Shown: one piece after another, positions 46,093-54,606 of the stretch | Layout: every line of letters begins with the position of its first letter | Position numbering within the stretch: position 1 is the stretch's first letter | Notes under the pieces: model-generated | Seen by the model: only the letters and a program-made list of their open reading frames with translations | Database searches by the model: none | Told to the model about the DNA's origin: nothing | Position numbers and translations under genes: made by a program | Assembly (NCBI GenBank): GCA_030828505.1 | Contig: JAURCJ010000004.1 | Span: 1-64,000, forward strand | Direction of reading: 5' to 3' | DNA length: 64,000 nt | Origin: Alphaproteobacteria bacterium | GTDB taxonomy: Bacteria; Pseudomonadota; Alphaproteobacteria; TMED109

Positions 46093-48264
46093 ATGTTTGA
46101 TATTTATAAAGAAGAAATGGATTTTGGAGGAAAAAAATTAATATTAGAAACTGGAAAAATAGCTCGGCAAGCTTCAGGTTCAGTTTTAGTTACATATGGT
46201 GGAACACAAGTTTTATGTACAGTTGTTGCTTCAAAGGATGTTATGCCAAATCAGGATTGGTTTCCACTTTCCGTGCATTATCAAGAGAAATCTTCAGCCG
46301 CGGGTAAAATACCAGGAGGTTTTTTTAAAAGAGAAGGTCGTCCCAGTGAAAAAGAAGTTTTAACTTCTAGATTAATTGATAGGCCTATTAGACCATTATT
46401 TATGGATGGTTTTATGAATGAAGTGCAAGTAATTTGTACTGTCTTTAGCCATGATTTAGAAAATGATGCAGATATTCCTTCTATTATAGGAACCTCTGCA
46501 GCTTTAACTATTTCGGGTGTACCTTTTTTAGGTCCTATTGGAGGAGCTAGAGTTGCTTGGATAGATAATAAATATGTTTTAAATCCTTCTTATGCAGAAT
46601 TAGAGAATTCTAAATTAGATTTAGTAGTTGCAGGAACTAATCAAGGTGTTTTAATGGTTGAATCTGAAGCTAATGAATTGTCAGAAAAAGTTATGCTAGG
46701 TGCTGTAGATTATGGGCATAAGGAAATTAAAAAAGTAATAAAGACTATCATAAGTCTAGCAGAACAAGCTGCTAAAGATCCTTGGGACTTTAATCCCCCT
46801 TCAGTAGGAGAAAAAGAGGTAAAACATGTAGAAAAACATACAAAGACAGTTTTAAAGAAAGCATATTCTGAAATTGTAAAACAAAAACGTCAGAGTATGT
46901 TAAGCGATATAAGAAATAAAGTTATTGAAGAAGCTGAAGCTGAAGGGCTAGATATATCTCAAGTAAATAGCCAGCTTAAAAAAGCTGAAAAAGATTTGGT
47001 TAGAGGCCAAGTCTTGAAAACTAGTAAAAGAATAGATGGAAGAGGGTTAAATAAAATTAGGCCTATAGTTTCTGAGGTTGATGTTCTAGAAAGAACACAT
47101 GGATCAGCTTTATTTACTAGAGGAGAGACTCAAGCGCTTGTTTCAACTACATTAGGAAGTAGCAGAGATGAACAAATATTAGACTCCTTAGAAGGGGACT
47201 TTAAAAGAAGTTTTATGTTACACTATAATTTTCCTCCTTATTCAGTAGGCGAAGCGGGTAGATTAATGACAGGAAGACGTGAAACAGGTCATGGCATGTT
47301 AGCTTGGAGAGCGATTCATCCAATGCTTCCAGATCATGATGACTTCCCTTATACTATAAGAGTATTATCAGAAATTACAGAGTCTAATGGTTCTTCTTCT
47401 ATGGCTACTGTCTGTGGAACTTCTTTAGCATTAATGGATGCAGGTGTCCCAATAAAAAAGCCTGTAGCTGGTATTGCTATGGGTCTAATTAAAGAAGGGG
47501 AAAACTTTGCGGTTCTTTCTGATATTTTAGGAGATGAAGACCATTTAGGAGATATGGATTTTAAAGTTGCAGGAACTGATAGCGGTATTACTTCATTGCA
47601 AATGGATATTAAGATAACGTCAATTACAAAAGAAATTATGACTTTAGCGCTGGAGCAAGCTAAAGAAGGAAGGCTTCATATACTATCAGAAATGGCTAAA
47701 GAAATTAAAACTGCGAGAAAAGAGGTAAATGAATTTGCCCCTAGAGTAGAAAAAATCCAAATTGCTGTTGATAAAATTAGAGAAGTTATAGGAGCAGGAG
47801 GAAAAGTCATTAAAGAGATATCGGCTAATTCTGAAACAAAAATTGATATAGATGATTCTGGTTTAATTTCAATATTTGGAACAGGAAAAGAATCTATTGA
47901 AAAAGCGAGAGCAGAAATAGATAGTATAGTTGCTGAACCTGAAGTTGGAGTTATATACGAAGGCAAAGTTGTAAAAGTAATGGACTTTGGCGCTTTTGTT
48001 AACTTTTTAGGTAAAAAGGATGGTTTAGTACATATTAGTGCAATGGCGCCAGAGAGAGTTGAAAAAGTCACTGATATTTGTAATGAGGGAGATACAGTAA
48101 AAGTTAAGGTTATGGGGCTAGACGATAGAGGAAAAGTTAGACTTTCAATGAAAGTTGTTGATCAAGAAACCGGAGAGGACATATCTGATCAGTTTCCTGA
48201 GCAAGAAAATGATCGTCCTAAACCTTCTAGGGGAGGTAAAAGAAAGCCTCATCATAAAAGATAA
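46093..48264 (+). CDS. pnp: Polyribonucleotide nucleotidyltransferase (PNPase)
   Basis: A 723-residue trimeric 3'-5' phosphorolytic exoribonuclease. Order: first RNase PH domain (about 10-145), helical linker, second RNase PH domain (about 305-545, with RPIRPLF in the first and [21 protein letters not shown] in the second), KH domain (about 555-615, [17 protein letters not shown]) and S1 domain (about 620-690, [20 protein letters not shown]). A basic His/Lys-rich tail closes the protein. It follows rpsO as in most Proteobacteria. Confidence 0.98.
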   Translation: MFDIYKEEMDFGGKKLILETGKIARQASGSVLVTYGGTQVLCTVVASKDVMPNQDWFPLSVHYQEKSSAAGKIPGGFFKREGRPSEKEVLTSRLIDRPIRPLFMDGFMNEVQVICTVFSHDLENDADIPSIIGTSAALTISGVPFLGPIGGARVAWIDNKYVLNPSYAELENSKLDLVVAGTNQGVLMVESEANELSEKVMLGAVDYGHKEIKKVIKTIISLAEQAAKDPWDFNPPSVGEKEVKHVEKHTKTVLKKAYSEIVKQKRQSMLSDIRNKVIEEAEAEGLDISQVNSQLKKAEKDLVRGQVLKTSKRIDGRGLNKIRPIVSEVDVLERTHGSALFTRGETQALVSTTLGSSRDEQILDSLEGDFKRSFMLHYNFPPYSVGEAGRLMTGRRETGHGMLAWRAIHPMLPDHDDFPYTIRVLSEITESNGSSSMATVCGTSLALMDAGVPIKKPVAGIAMGLIKEGENFAVLSDILGDEDHLGDMDFKVAGTDSGITSLQMDIKITSITKEIMTLALEQAKEGRLHILSEMAKEIKTARKEVNEFAPRVEKIQIAVDKIREVIGAGGKVIKEISANSETKIDIDDSGLISIFGTGKESIEKARAEIDSIVAEPEVGVIYEGKVVKVMDFGAFVNFLGKKDGLVHISAMAPERVEKVTDICNEGDTVKVKVMGLDDRGKVRLSMKVVDQETGEDISDQFPEQENDRPKPSRGGKRKPHHKR

Positions 48265-48288
48265 ACTTATAAGAAAGAGAAATTAGCG

Positions 48289-49692
48289 TTGTTTCCTAGT
48301 TTGAATTCATTAAAAATTTCTGGAGCAGATGTACTGCCTCTAATTGAAGGAGGAAAAGGTGTTGCTGTAACAAGTGGGAAGTCTTCTGGGGCTTGGGCTG
48401 AAGCTGGAGGTGTTGGAACTATCTCTGGCGTTAATGCAGATTCATATGATAGTCAGGGGAATATTATTCCGCAAATTTATTCGGGAAAGACTAGGATAGA
48501 TAGACATCAAGAGTTAGTCAAATATGCAATTGATGGAGGTGTACAACAGGCACAAATAGCCCATGAAGTTAGAAAAAATAATGGCAGAATACATATTAAT
48601 ATATTATGGGAAATGGGAGGGGCAGAAGAAGTTTTATTAGGGATACTAAAGAAAACTAAAGGCCTTGTGCACGGAGTAACCTGTGGTGCGGGCATGCCTT
48701 ATAGGTTAGGAGATATTTGTGCTAGTTTTGGAGTATATTATTATCCAATAATATCTTCAGCAAGGGCATTTAAAATTTTATATAAAAGGGCATATGTGCG
48801 TAGTACAAAATGGTTAGGAGGAGTAGTTTACGAGGATCCATGGCTAGCTGGTGGTCATAACGGATTGTCTAATAATGAACATCCTGAAAAACCAGAAGAC
48901 CCTTATCCCAGGTGTGTAGACCTTAGAAAGGCAATGAATGAAGTTGGCTTAAATACTACACCTATAGTTATGGCTGGAGGGGTTTGGCATTTGAGAGATT
49001 GGAAAGACTGGATTAATAATAAAGAATTAGGGCCAGTAGCATTTCAATTTGGCACCAGACCTTTATTAACTAAAGAAAGTCCAATTTCCCAAATATGGAA
49101 AGAGCGTTTGTTAACTCTAAACAAAGGCGACATTTTACTACATAGATTTAGCCCAACTAATTTTTATTCCTCTGCTGTAAAGAACTCTTTCATTAGAGAT
49201 TTAATTGAAAGAAAAAAAAGACAGTTACAAGCATCTTTATCTAAAGTAGGAGAAATGATAGTGCCGTTAAAATTAGGAAAAAATAAAACATTTTATTTTA
49301 CTAAACAAGATGCAATAAAAGCTGCAAATTGGGTAAAACAAGGTTTTACAGAAGTTCTTAAAACACCTGAAGATTCTATTGTGTTCGTTTCTGAAGATAA
49401 AGCTAAAGAAATAAGAAAAGATCAGAAAGACTGTATGGGCTGTTTAAGCCAATGTAAATTCTCAAATTGGTCAGATAATTCAGAAAATAAATATTCTACA
49501 GGCAGGAAGGTTGATCCGAGAAGCTTTTGCATACAAAAAACTTTGCAAAATATTGCGCATGGACATAACCCTGATAATGAATTAATGTTTGCTGGGCATA
49601 ATGCTTGGAAGTTTAAGGATGATCCCTTCTATTCTAATGGTTTTGTTCCTAGTGTGAAAGAGCTTGTTAATCGAATAGCCTCAGGAGATTAA
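48289..49692 (+). CDS. Nitronate-monooxygenase-like flavoenzyme with C-terminal Cys cluster
   Basis: A 467-residue FMN-dependent TIM-barrel protein related to 2-nitropropane dioxygenase/nitronate monooxygenase. The N-terminal GGKGVAVTSGKSSGAWAEAGGVGTISG, central THGVTCGAGMP-type segment (LVHGVTCGAGMP) and the PIVMAGGVW...AFQFGTRPL phosphate-binding region are family-like. The protein is longer than classical members. Its C-terminal extension has four Cys (C382, C385, C389 and C414), which could bind Fe-S or zinc. The start is TTG 48289. Substrate is unknown. It follows pnp by 24 bp but ends at its own hairpin. Confidence 0.75.
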   Translation: MFPSLNSLKISGADVLPLIEGGKGVAVTSGKSSGAWAEAGGVGTISGVNADSYDSQGNIIPQIYSGKTRIDRHQELVKYAIDGGVQQAQIAHEVRKNNGRIHINILWEMGGAEEVLLGILKKTKGLVHGVTCGAGMPYRLGDICASFGVYYYPIISSARAFKILYKRAYVRSTKWLGGVVYEDPWLAGGHNGLSNNEHPEKPEDPYPRCVDLRKAMNEVGLNTTPIVMAGGVWHLRDWKDWINNKELGPVAFQFGTRPLLTKESPISQIWKERLLTLNKGDILLHRFSPTNFYSSAVKNSFIRDLIERKKRQLQASLSKVGEMIVPLKLGKNKTFYFTKQDAIKAANWVKQGFTEVLKTPEDSIVFVSEDKAKEIRKDQKDCMGCLSQCKFSNWSDNSENKYSTGRKVDPRSFCIQKTLQNIAHGHNPDNELMFAGHNAWKFKDDPFYSNGFVPSVKELVNRIASGD

Positions 49693-49722
49693 TAGCACCC
49701 AGAATTTATATTCTGGATGCTA
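49693..49722 (+). terminator. Hairpin terminator between convergent genes
   Basis: TAGCACCCAGAA (49693-49704) pairs with TTCTGGATGCTA (49711-49722) with one mismatch around a TTTATA loop. AAATTATTTTATTC follows, an imperfect T-rich tail. It ends the flavoenzyme transcript. Confidence 0.6.
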
Positions 49723-49730
49723 AAATTATT

Positions 49731-50318
49731 TTATTCTTTAAATATATATAAAGTTACTGGACCAAATGTATGGTTTGGTGGAGCTAAACGTCCAGGTAAT
49801 TTATTTAGGGCGACTCCATCATCATCATAGCCTACCTCATATTGTACCCAATTTTTATTTTGAAACTCTGGGGGTAGGTTTTTAGCAGTCTCACTATATT
49901 GCACTTTTACTTTAAACCTTAATTGGTTCATACTTTTAGGATCTGCCGGTGTTTTAAGACATGCGGGTCCTTTTCCTGCAAATTCAGCTCCTCCTTCTGT
50001 TACACACCACTCAGGTTGGGGGCTTGCTTTCGAACTTCTTTTTAATTTAAATATAGTAGATTCTCCTCCATGAACTTTACTACTTTCATCAATTTCTAAA
50101 ACTGCCCAATATTCTTTATCTACCCAAGCGGCTTCTGTATCTTCTGGGATACCTCCTTGCATATAGAATATATAACTAGGAAATAAGCCGCCAAAATATA
50201 GACGCGCTTCATTAGATTTAATAGTTATAATCTCCCCAGAGTAAGCTAATTTAAAAGTAAGACTCAATAAGATTAAGGTACTAATTAAAATAGAATTAAA
50301 AATTCTTAAAATTTTCAT
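49731..50318 (-). CDS. Secreted protein of unknown function
   Basis: I do not recognise this 195-residue protein. It has a clear signal peptide (about residues 1-27, ending LAYSG), and two Cys (in EWCVTEG and PACLKTP) that could form a disulfide. The rest is a soluble, beta-rich-looking domain with no known motif. It lies downstream of the Tat amidohydrolase on the same strand, separated by a GC-rich terminator-like hairpin (50338-50368). It may be co-transcribed at reduced level and is likely periplasmic like its neighbour. Confidence 0.7.
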   Translation of the reverse strand: MKILRIFNSILISTLILLSLTFKLAYSGEIITIKSNEARLYFGGLFPSYIFYMQGGIPEDTEAAWVDKEYWAVLEIDESSKVHGGESTIFKLKRSSKASPQPEWCVTEGGAEFAGKGPACLKTPADPKSMNQLRFKVKVQYSETAKNLPPEFQNKNWVQYEVGYDDDGVALNKLPGRLAPPNHTFGPVTLYIFKE

Positions 50319-50337
50319 TTTATATTCCTTATAAGTT

Positions 50338-50368
50338 AAAAAACCCCGCCCCCTTAGGGACGGGGTTT
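50338..50368 (-). terminator. GC-rich intrinsic terminator after the amidohydrolase gene
   Basis: AAACCCCG (50341-50348) pairs with CGGGGTTT (50361-50368), extended inside by CCC/GGG with one bulge. On the minus strand TTTTTT follows. This is the most GC-rich short element in the area. Only 20 bp separate it from the next ATG (50318), so that gene depends on read-through or a very close promoter. Confidence 0.8.
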
Positions 50369-50395
50369 CTTTTTATTGAAACCTAACAACGTTAT

Positions 50396-51928
50396 TTATG
50401 CAGTTCTAACATATCCATAACGCTTATTAGATGGGCTACCACCTTCTTCTTTAAATCTCTCTGCAAGTTTTGCAATTTTATCTTCAGAGAAAGAAGGCAT
50501 ATCTGGTAAATTATTTGCTTCATTCATACCTAATCCATAGATACGTGCTGAATTTAAACCAAATATTGCTTGTTTGGTAAGACTATTTTCTCCTCCAAGT
50601 GCAGGAAGGCCATATTTTTTCTGCATATCTTCAGGAACCTCAAGTCTTCTCATAGCCTCAATCTGCCATTGTGGAGATCCGTACCATACTGTATCTGTTC
50701 CCCAAACAACATGGTCTGCACCTAATCCTTTAACAAGAGTACCAATAAATGCAGCACAGAAACGTGGATGAGCAACTGCCGAATTAGCAAAAGTAGATCC
50801 AATTTCTCCATATACATTTGACACACCATATTTTTCAGGAATTGCAGCTAAATCAGAAGCCCATTTAATATATCCACCACTTTCTTCAAATTCATTCCAT
50901 GCTTGATCAGGAAGCTCAAGGAATGGACGTAAAGCTGAGTGATAAATTACAAAATTCATTTCAGGCCAGTCTTGTGCTGCTTTAGGCACATCATCAACTG
51001 TAGCATATTGCCATACACCTTTAAATGAAGTTTCGTAATCAGGTGGTAATAACCCTTTATGAATACAAATAGTATTAATACCAGCCTTTATAGCTTTTTC
51101 ATAGAATGGATACATAAGTTTTTCATCATCTAATCTCCATGGGTATTTAGATGGTGATAGTGGGTCTCCTATTGTATATGATTTCCAAGAGTTAGGTTTT
51201 AAAGTTTCTATTGCTCTATCCACTTCATCCATCCAACCATCTTGTCCTGGTGTAATAACTGTATGACCAAGCATACGTTCTGTACCAGAAAAATCATTAA
51301 TCATATCTCTAGCAGCTACAATTTGATCATTATGTAACAACCACCAGCTAGGATCATCAAAAGGAGCACCTGATAAAAGTGCCATTTTTGTATCTGATCT
51401 ATACCATAATTCTGCTATATAATTTTCAAACTTATATCTAGTTAACGAAAGCCCTTCTTCTTTTAGTTTAGGATTCCAGTGTTCTGCTGCAAATTCTCCT
51501 AATCCTAGGATGGCTTCATGCGGGAAATCATCTCTTAAGAAGTGAGTTTGATCGTCAAATATAAATTGCCCCTCAACGCGAGCAGTTCTTTCTAACATCA
51601 TTTCTGGGTCTCTAGCCTCTGCTTCGCTAACCTGGAAAACTCCGCCTCCATATATTTCATTCATAGCTAAAAAGGCAGTTGCCATTCCACAGCTTGTTTG
51701 AAGGAATTGTCTTCTTGACATTCCTAAATGCTTAGCATTTTTATCTGCTAATTCTACAGTTAAATCTTCTACTTTTTTTTGTACGTCAGATTGTTTTGGT
51801 GGAAGATATTCACCATTAGATACTATTTGTGTAGGAATCGGTAAGTCTATACTTAATTTTTCCGCTCCATCCACTAAAGCAAGCTCACGCTCGCTGAGCC
51901 AAGTTCCGCCCATTTTGTTTTCTCCCAA
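50396..51928 (-). CDS. Tat-exported amidohydrolase-family protein
   Basis: A 510-residue metal-dependent hydrolase-like TIM-barrel protein (Amidohydrolase_2 type). It has an unusually long N-region, then a twin-arginine motif SRRQFLQTS at residues 71-79 followed by a hydrophobic stretch and SEAEA cleavage-like site, so export to the periplasm in folded form is expected. The barrel includes NTICIHKGLLPP, NFVIYHSAL, YGEIGSTF and DHVVWGTDTVWYGSPQWQIEAMRR. Substrate is unknown. It is divergent from the NosR-like gene and upstream of the secreted unknown. The metal ligands look conserved only in part. Confidence 0.78.
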   Translation of the reverse strand: MGENKMGGTWLSERELALVDGAEKLSIDLPIPTQIVSNGEYLPPKQSDVQKKVEDLTVELADKNAKHLGMSRRQFLQTSCGMATAFLAMNEIYGGGVFQVSEAEARDPEMMLERTARVEGQFIFDDQTHFLRDDFPHEAILGLGEFAAEHWNPKLKEEGLSLTRYKFENYIAELWYRSDTKMALLSGAPFDDPSWWLLHNDQIVAARDMINDFSGTERMLGHTVITPGQDGWMDEVDRAIETLKPNSWKSYTIGDPLSPSKYPWRLDDEKLMYPFYEKAIKAGINTICIHKGLLPPDYETSFKGVWQYATVDDVPKAAQDWPEMNFVIYHSALRPFLELPDQAWNEFEESGGYIKWASDLAAIPEKYGVSNVYGEIGSTFANSAVAHPRFCAAFIGTLVKGLGADHVVWGTDTVWYGSPQWQIEAMRRLEVPEDMQKKYGLPALGGENSLTKQAIFGLNSARIYGLGMNEANNLPDMPSFSEDKIAKLAERFKEEGGSPSNKRYGYVRTA

Positions 51929-52053
51929 TTGATTAATCGTTCTTTAATGTAATCATGAAAACTAATCAAACGCAAATTATTTTTTATAATATTTTATAGT
52001 ATTTTTATTATTTATAAATTAGGTTTTAAAGAATATTGTTTTGGGAGGGACAG

Positions 52054-54369
52054 TTGATATTTAAAATTATTCAATTTTTTTTGTTTATATTATTTTTATA
52101 TGCTTCTAATGTTTTAGCTCAAGATGACTCAGAAAATATGGGACATGCGGAATATGCAGATAAGCTTAGAAACCCTGATTATAAATATAATAAATTAGAT
52201 AAGAAAGAAGAAAGTCTGACTACAAGTTATATAAACAGTTTAAGGTCAGGAAAGTGGGGAGCTTCTGATCCTGCTTGGGTAAATCTAGATTTGGCAAAAG
52301 AGTTTTTTCCTGAAGCAACAAAAATAGGAAGATTAGAGGGAGAAATCCCATCAGCTTCAGTAAGTTCTGATGAAAATCTTCTGGGATATTTATTTATTAC
52401 CAAGGATATTACAAGCTCTAAAGGCTATTCCTCTCAGGAGTTTGATATAGTAGTTGGACTTCGTTTAGATGGAAAATTAGCTGGGGCAAAAGTTATAGAT
52501 CATTTAGAACCTATCATTGGAATGTATACACCGGAAGGCGAATTAGTCTTGCCTTTATTTACTGCTCAATATAAAGGTTTAGATATTAGAATGCCAATAA
52601 AAGTAAATTTACTTAGAACGGAGGGGCCTGGTTCAATTGATGGAATTTCCTCTGCAACAGTAAGCGCTGTTTTATTTAATGGAGCTATTTTAAGGGCTGC
52701 CAGAACAATAGCACTTGCTAAAGGAATGCGACTGAGTGATGAACCTGTAGTAAATATTGTTACATTTGAGGAATCAAAATTCAATAAGTTAATACAGGAT
52801 GGCTCTGTTGGAAGGCTGAAATTAACTTTAGATGACTTAAAACAACTAGGAATGAATCACCCTAAAATTACAGATAGAACTGGAGTTGCAGATATATATA
52901 GATATAAAGCAGTCTTCAGCGGTAATACTCCTGTTGCCGCGGAACAAAAGGAAGTAAAAAAAGGTTACAAAGATACGGATAGAAATTTAGTAATAGATTT
53001 ATATGTAGCACCAGTAATAACTCCGACAATAGGAAGAAATTTGTTAGGAGATAAGTGGTATGATATTTTTATTGCAGGAAGAGATCCCAAAGAAATTACA
53101 TTGATGGTAGCAAGCCTAGGACGTTATCCTATAGATGGAGAACCACATATTGCGTCTGGCCCATTTAAAAGAATGGCTATTATTCAAGGCGATAATAGAT
53201 TTCAATTATCTAAAGAACATTTTAGAAATTTAGGTTTTTTACATGGCGAAGATAAGCCATTTTTTGCAGAAGCTGGCATTTATAGGATTCCTCCTGAGGC
53301 TGGTATAGATCAAGTTAAACCATGGAAGTTTGAATTAACTATGGAAAGCAGTGAGAATGAACCTAGCAAAAAATTTTATATAGACTATTCAATGAATCCT
53401 AAATACATTATTCAACCTGACGGACTAGATGAACTTGCAGATAATAATGATCCTATTTGGTACGCTGCTTGGGCAAGTCAGAAAATAAACTTAAGTTTAC
53501 TATTACTTACTTTAACTATTTTATCTATAGCCTTATGGAAGATGGATGAGCTAGTTAAACACAATTTTATTTGGAAATCTTTTAGATATTTATTTTTAAC
53601 TTGGATATTGATTTGGTTAGGTTTTTATGCAGGAGGTCAAGTAACTATAATTAGTATACTTACATGGCTAACAGCTCCAATTTTAAAACCTTCATGGGAT
53701 GTTCTCCTATCAGACCCTATTTTAGTATCTATGATGGTTTTTGTACTGGTAAGTTTTGTCATTTGGGGAAGAGGAGTTTTTTGTGGCTGGCTTTGCCCTT
53801 TTGGAGCATTACAGGAATTAAGTGCTAAGATTGCTAAAGCATTAAAGTTCACGCAAATAAAAATTTCTTATAATTGGCATAATAGATTATGGCCAATAAA
53901 ATATTTCATACTTGTAGGGTTAGTAGGTACAGGTTTTTACTCAATGGCTAGTGTAAATATTGCATCTGAAATAGAGCCTTTTAAAACGGCTATATCCATG
54001 AAATTTAATAGGGAATGGTATTTTATAATTTATGCAGTTTTACTTCTTTCTATTGGGCTCTTTATAGAAAGGTTTTTCTGTAGATTTATATGTCCATTAG
54101 GAGCTTTTATGGCTATTGGAGGGAAACTAAGGATATTTAAATCCTTAAAAAGAAGAGAAGAGTGCGGTAGTCCTTGTCAGCTTTGTTCTCATGAATGTCC
54201 AATAAATGCGATAAAGCCTACCGGCGAAATTATAATGGATGAATGCTTTTATTGTTTAGATTGTCAGTCATTATATAGTGACGAGCATAAATGCCCACCT
54301 CTAGTGAAGATAAGAAAGCAAACAGCTAGAAGTAATAAAACAATATTAACTCCTAATTTAGCCAAATAG
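52054..54369 (+). CDS. NosR/NirI-like FMN-binding, Fe-S membrane protein
   Basis: A 771-residue membrane redox protein. After a signal sequence (1-22) comes a periplasmic FMN-binding domain with the flavinylation motif S199-S-A-T202. Six or more helices (about 470-690) contain CX3CP motifs (FCGWLCPFG, FCRFICPLG), and two cytoplasmic 4Fe-4S clusters follow (CGSPCQLCSHECP, CFYCLDC...KCPP). NosR passes electrons from quinol towards periplasmic nitrous oxide reductase, but no nos genes are here. The frame is open to TTG 52036, yet GGGAGGGA (52042-52049) makes TTG 52054 the likely start. A small membrane protein gene follows after 2 bp. Confidence 0.85.
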   Translation: MIFKIIQFFLFILFLYASNVLAQDDSENMGHAEYADKLRNPDYKYNKLDKKEESLTTSYINSLRSGKWGASDPAWVNLDLAKEFFPEATKIGRLEGEIPSASVSSDENLLGYLFITKDITSSKGYSSQEFDIVVGLRLDGKLAGAKVIDHLEPIIGMYTPEGELVLPLFTAQYKGLDIRMPIKVNLLRTEGPGSIDGISSATVSAVLFNGAILRAARTIALAKGMRLSDEPVVNIVTFEESKFNKLIQDGSVGRLKLTLDDLKQLGMNHPKITDRTGVADIYRYKAVFSGNTPVAAEQKEVKKGYKDTDRNLVIDLYVAPVITPTIGRNLLGDKWYDIFIAGRDPKEITLMVASLGRYPIDGEPHIASGPFKRMAIIQGDNRFQLSKEHFRNLGFLHGEDKPFFAEAGIYRIPPEAGIDQVKPWKFELTMESSENEPSKKFYIDYSMNPKYIIQPDGLDELADNNDPIWYAAWASQKINLSLLLLTLTILSIALWKMDELVKHNFIWKSFRYLFLTWILIWLGFYAGGQVTIISILTWLTAPILKPSWDVLLSDPILVSMMVFVLVSFVIWGRGVFCGWLCPFGALQELSAKIAKALKFTQIKISYNWHNRLWPIKYFILVGLVGTGFYSMASVNIASEIEPFKTAISMKFNREWYFIIYAVLLLSIGLFIERFFCRFICPLGAFMAIGGKLRIFKSLKRREECGSPCQLCSHECPINAIKPTGEIIMDECFYCLDCQSLYSDEHKCPPLVKIRKQTARSNKTILTPNLAK

Positions 54370-54371
54370 GG

Positions 54372-54605
54372 ATGTTACTATGTGCTTTATTAGTATGGGT
54401 TATATTCCCTTTTGAATATTTAGCTATTGATGAAATATCTATACGTAAAACATATTTAACAGAGACGGATTGTAATAAAAATTTAAATAAAAAGAATATT
54501 AAAAATAGAAATTGTATTCTTATTGATAAAAGAGTTGATTTTTCTTATGAAGAATGGGGTAATGATATTTGTTTTATGTCTGAAAATAAATGGGAAGGAA
54601 AATAG
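54372..54605 (+). CDS. Small membrane-anchored protein of unknown function
   Basis: A 77-residue protein with one N-terminal hydrophobic segment (residues 1-18) and a soluble part holding three Cys (in TDCNKN, RNCILI and DICFMS). I do not recognise it. It starts 2 bp after the NosR-like gene and ends 1 bp before the convergent helicase gene, so it fills the space exactly, which supports it being real. It may be a periplasmic partner of the NosR-like protein, but this is inference. Confidence 0.5.
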   Translation: MLLCALLVWVIFPFEYLAIDEISIRKTYLTETDCNKNLNKKNIKNRNCILIDKRVDFSYEEWGNDICFMSENKWEGK

Positions 54606-54606
54606 T

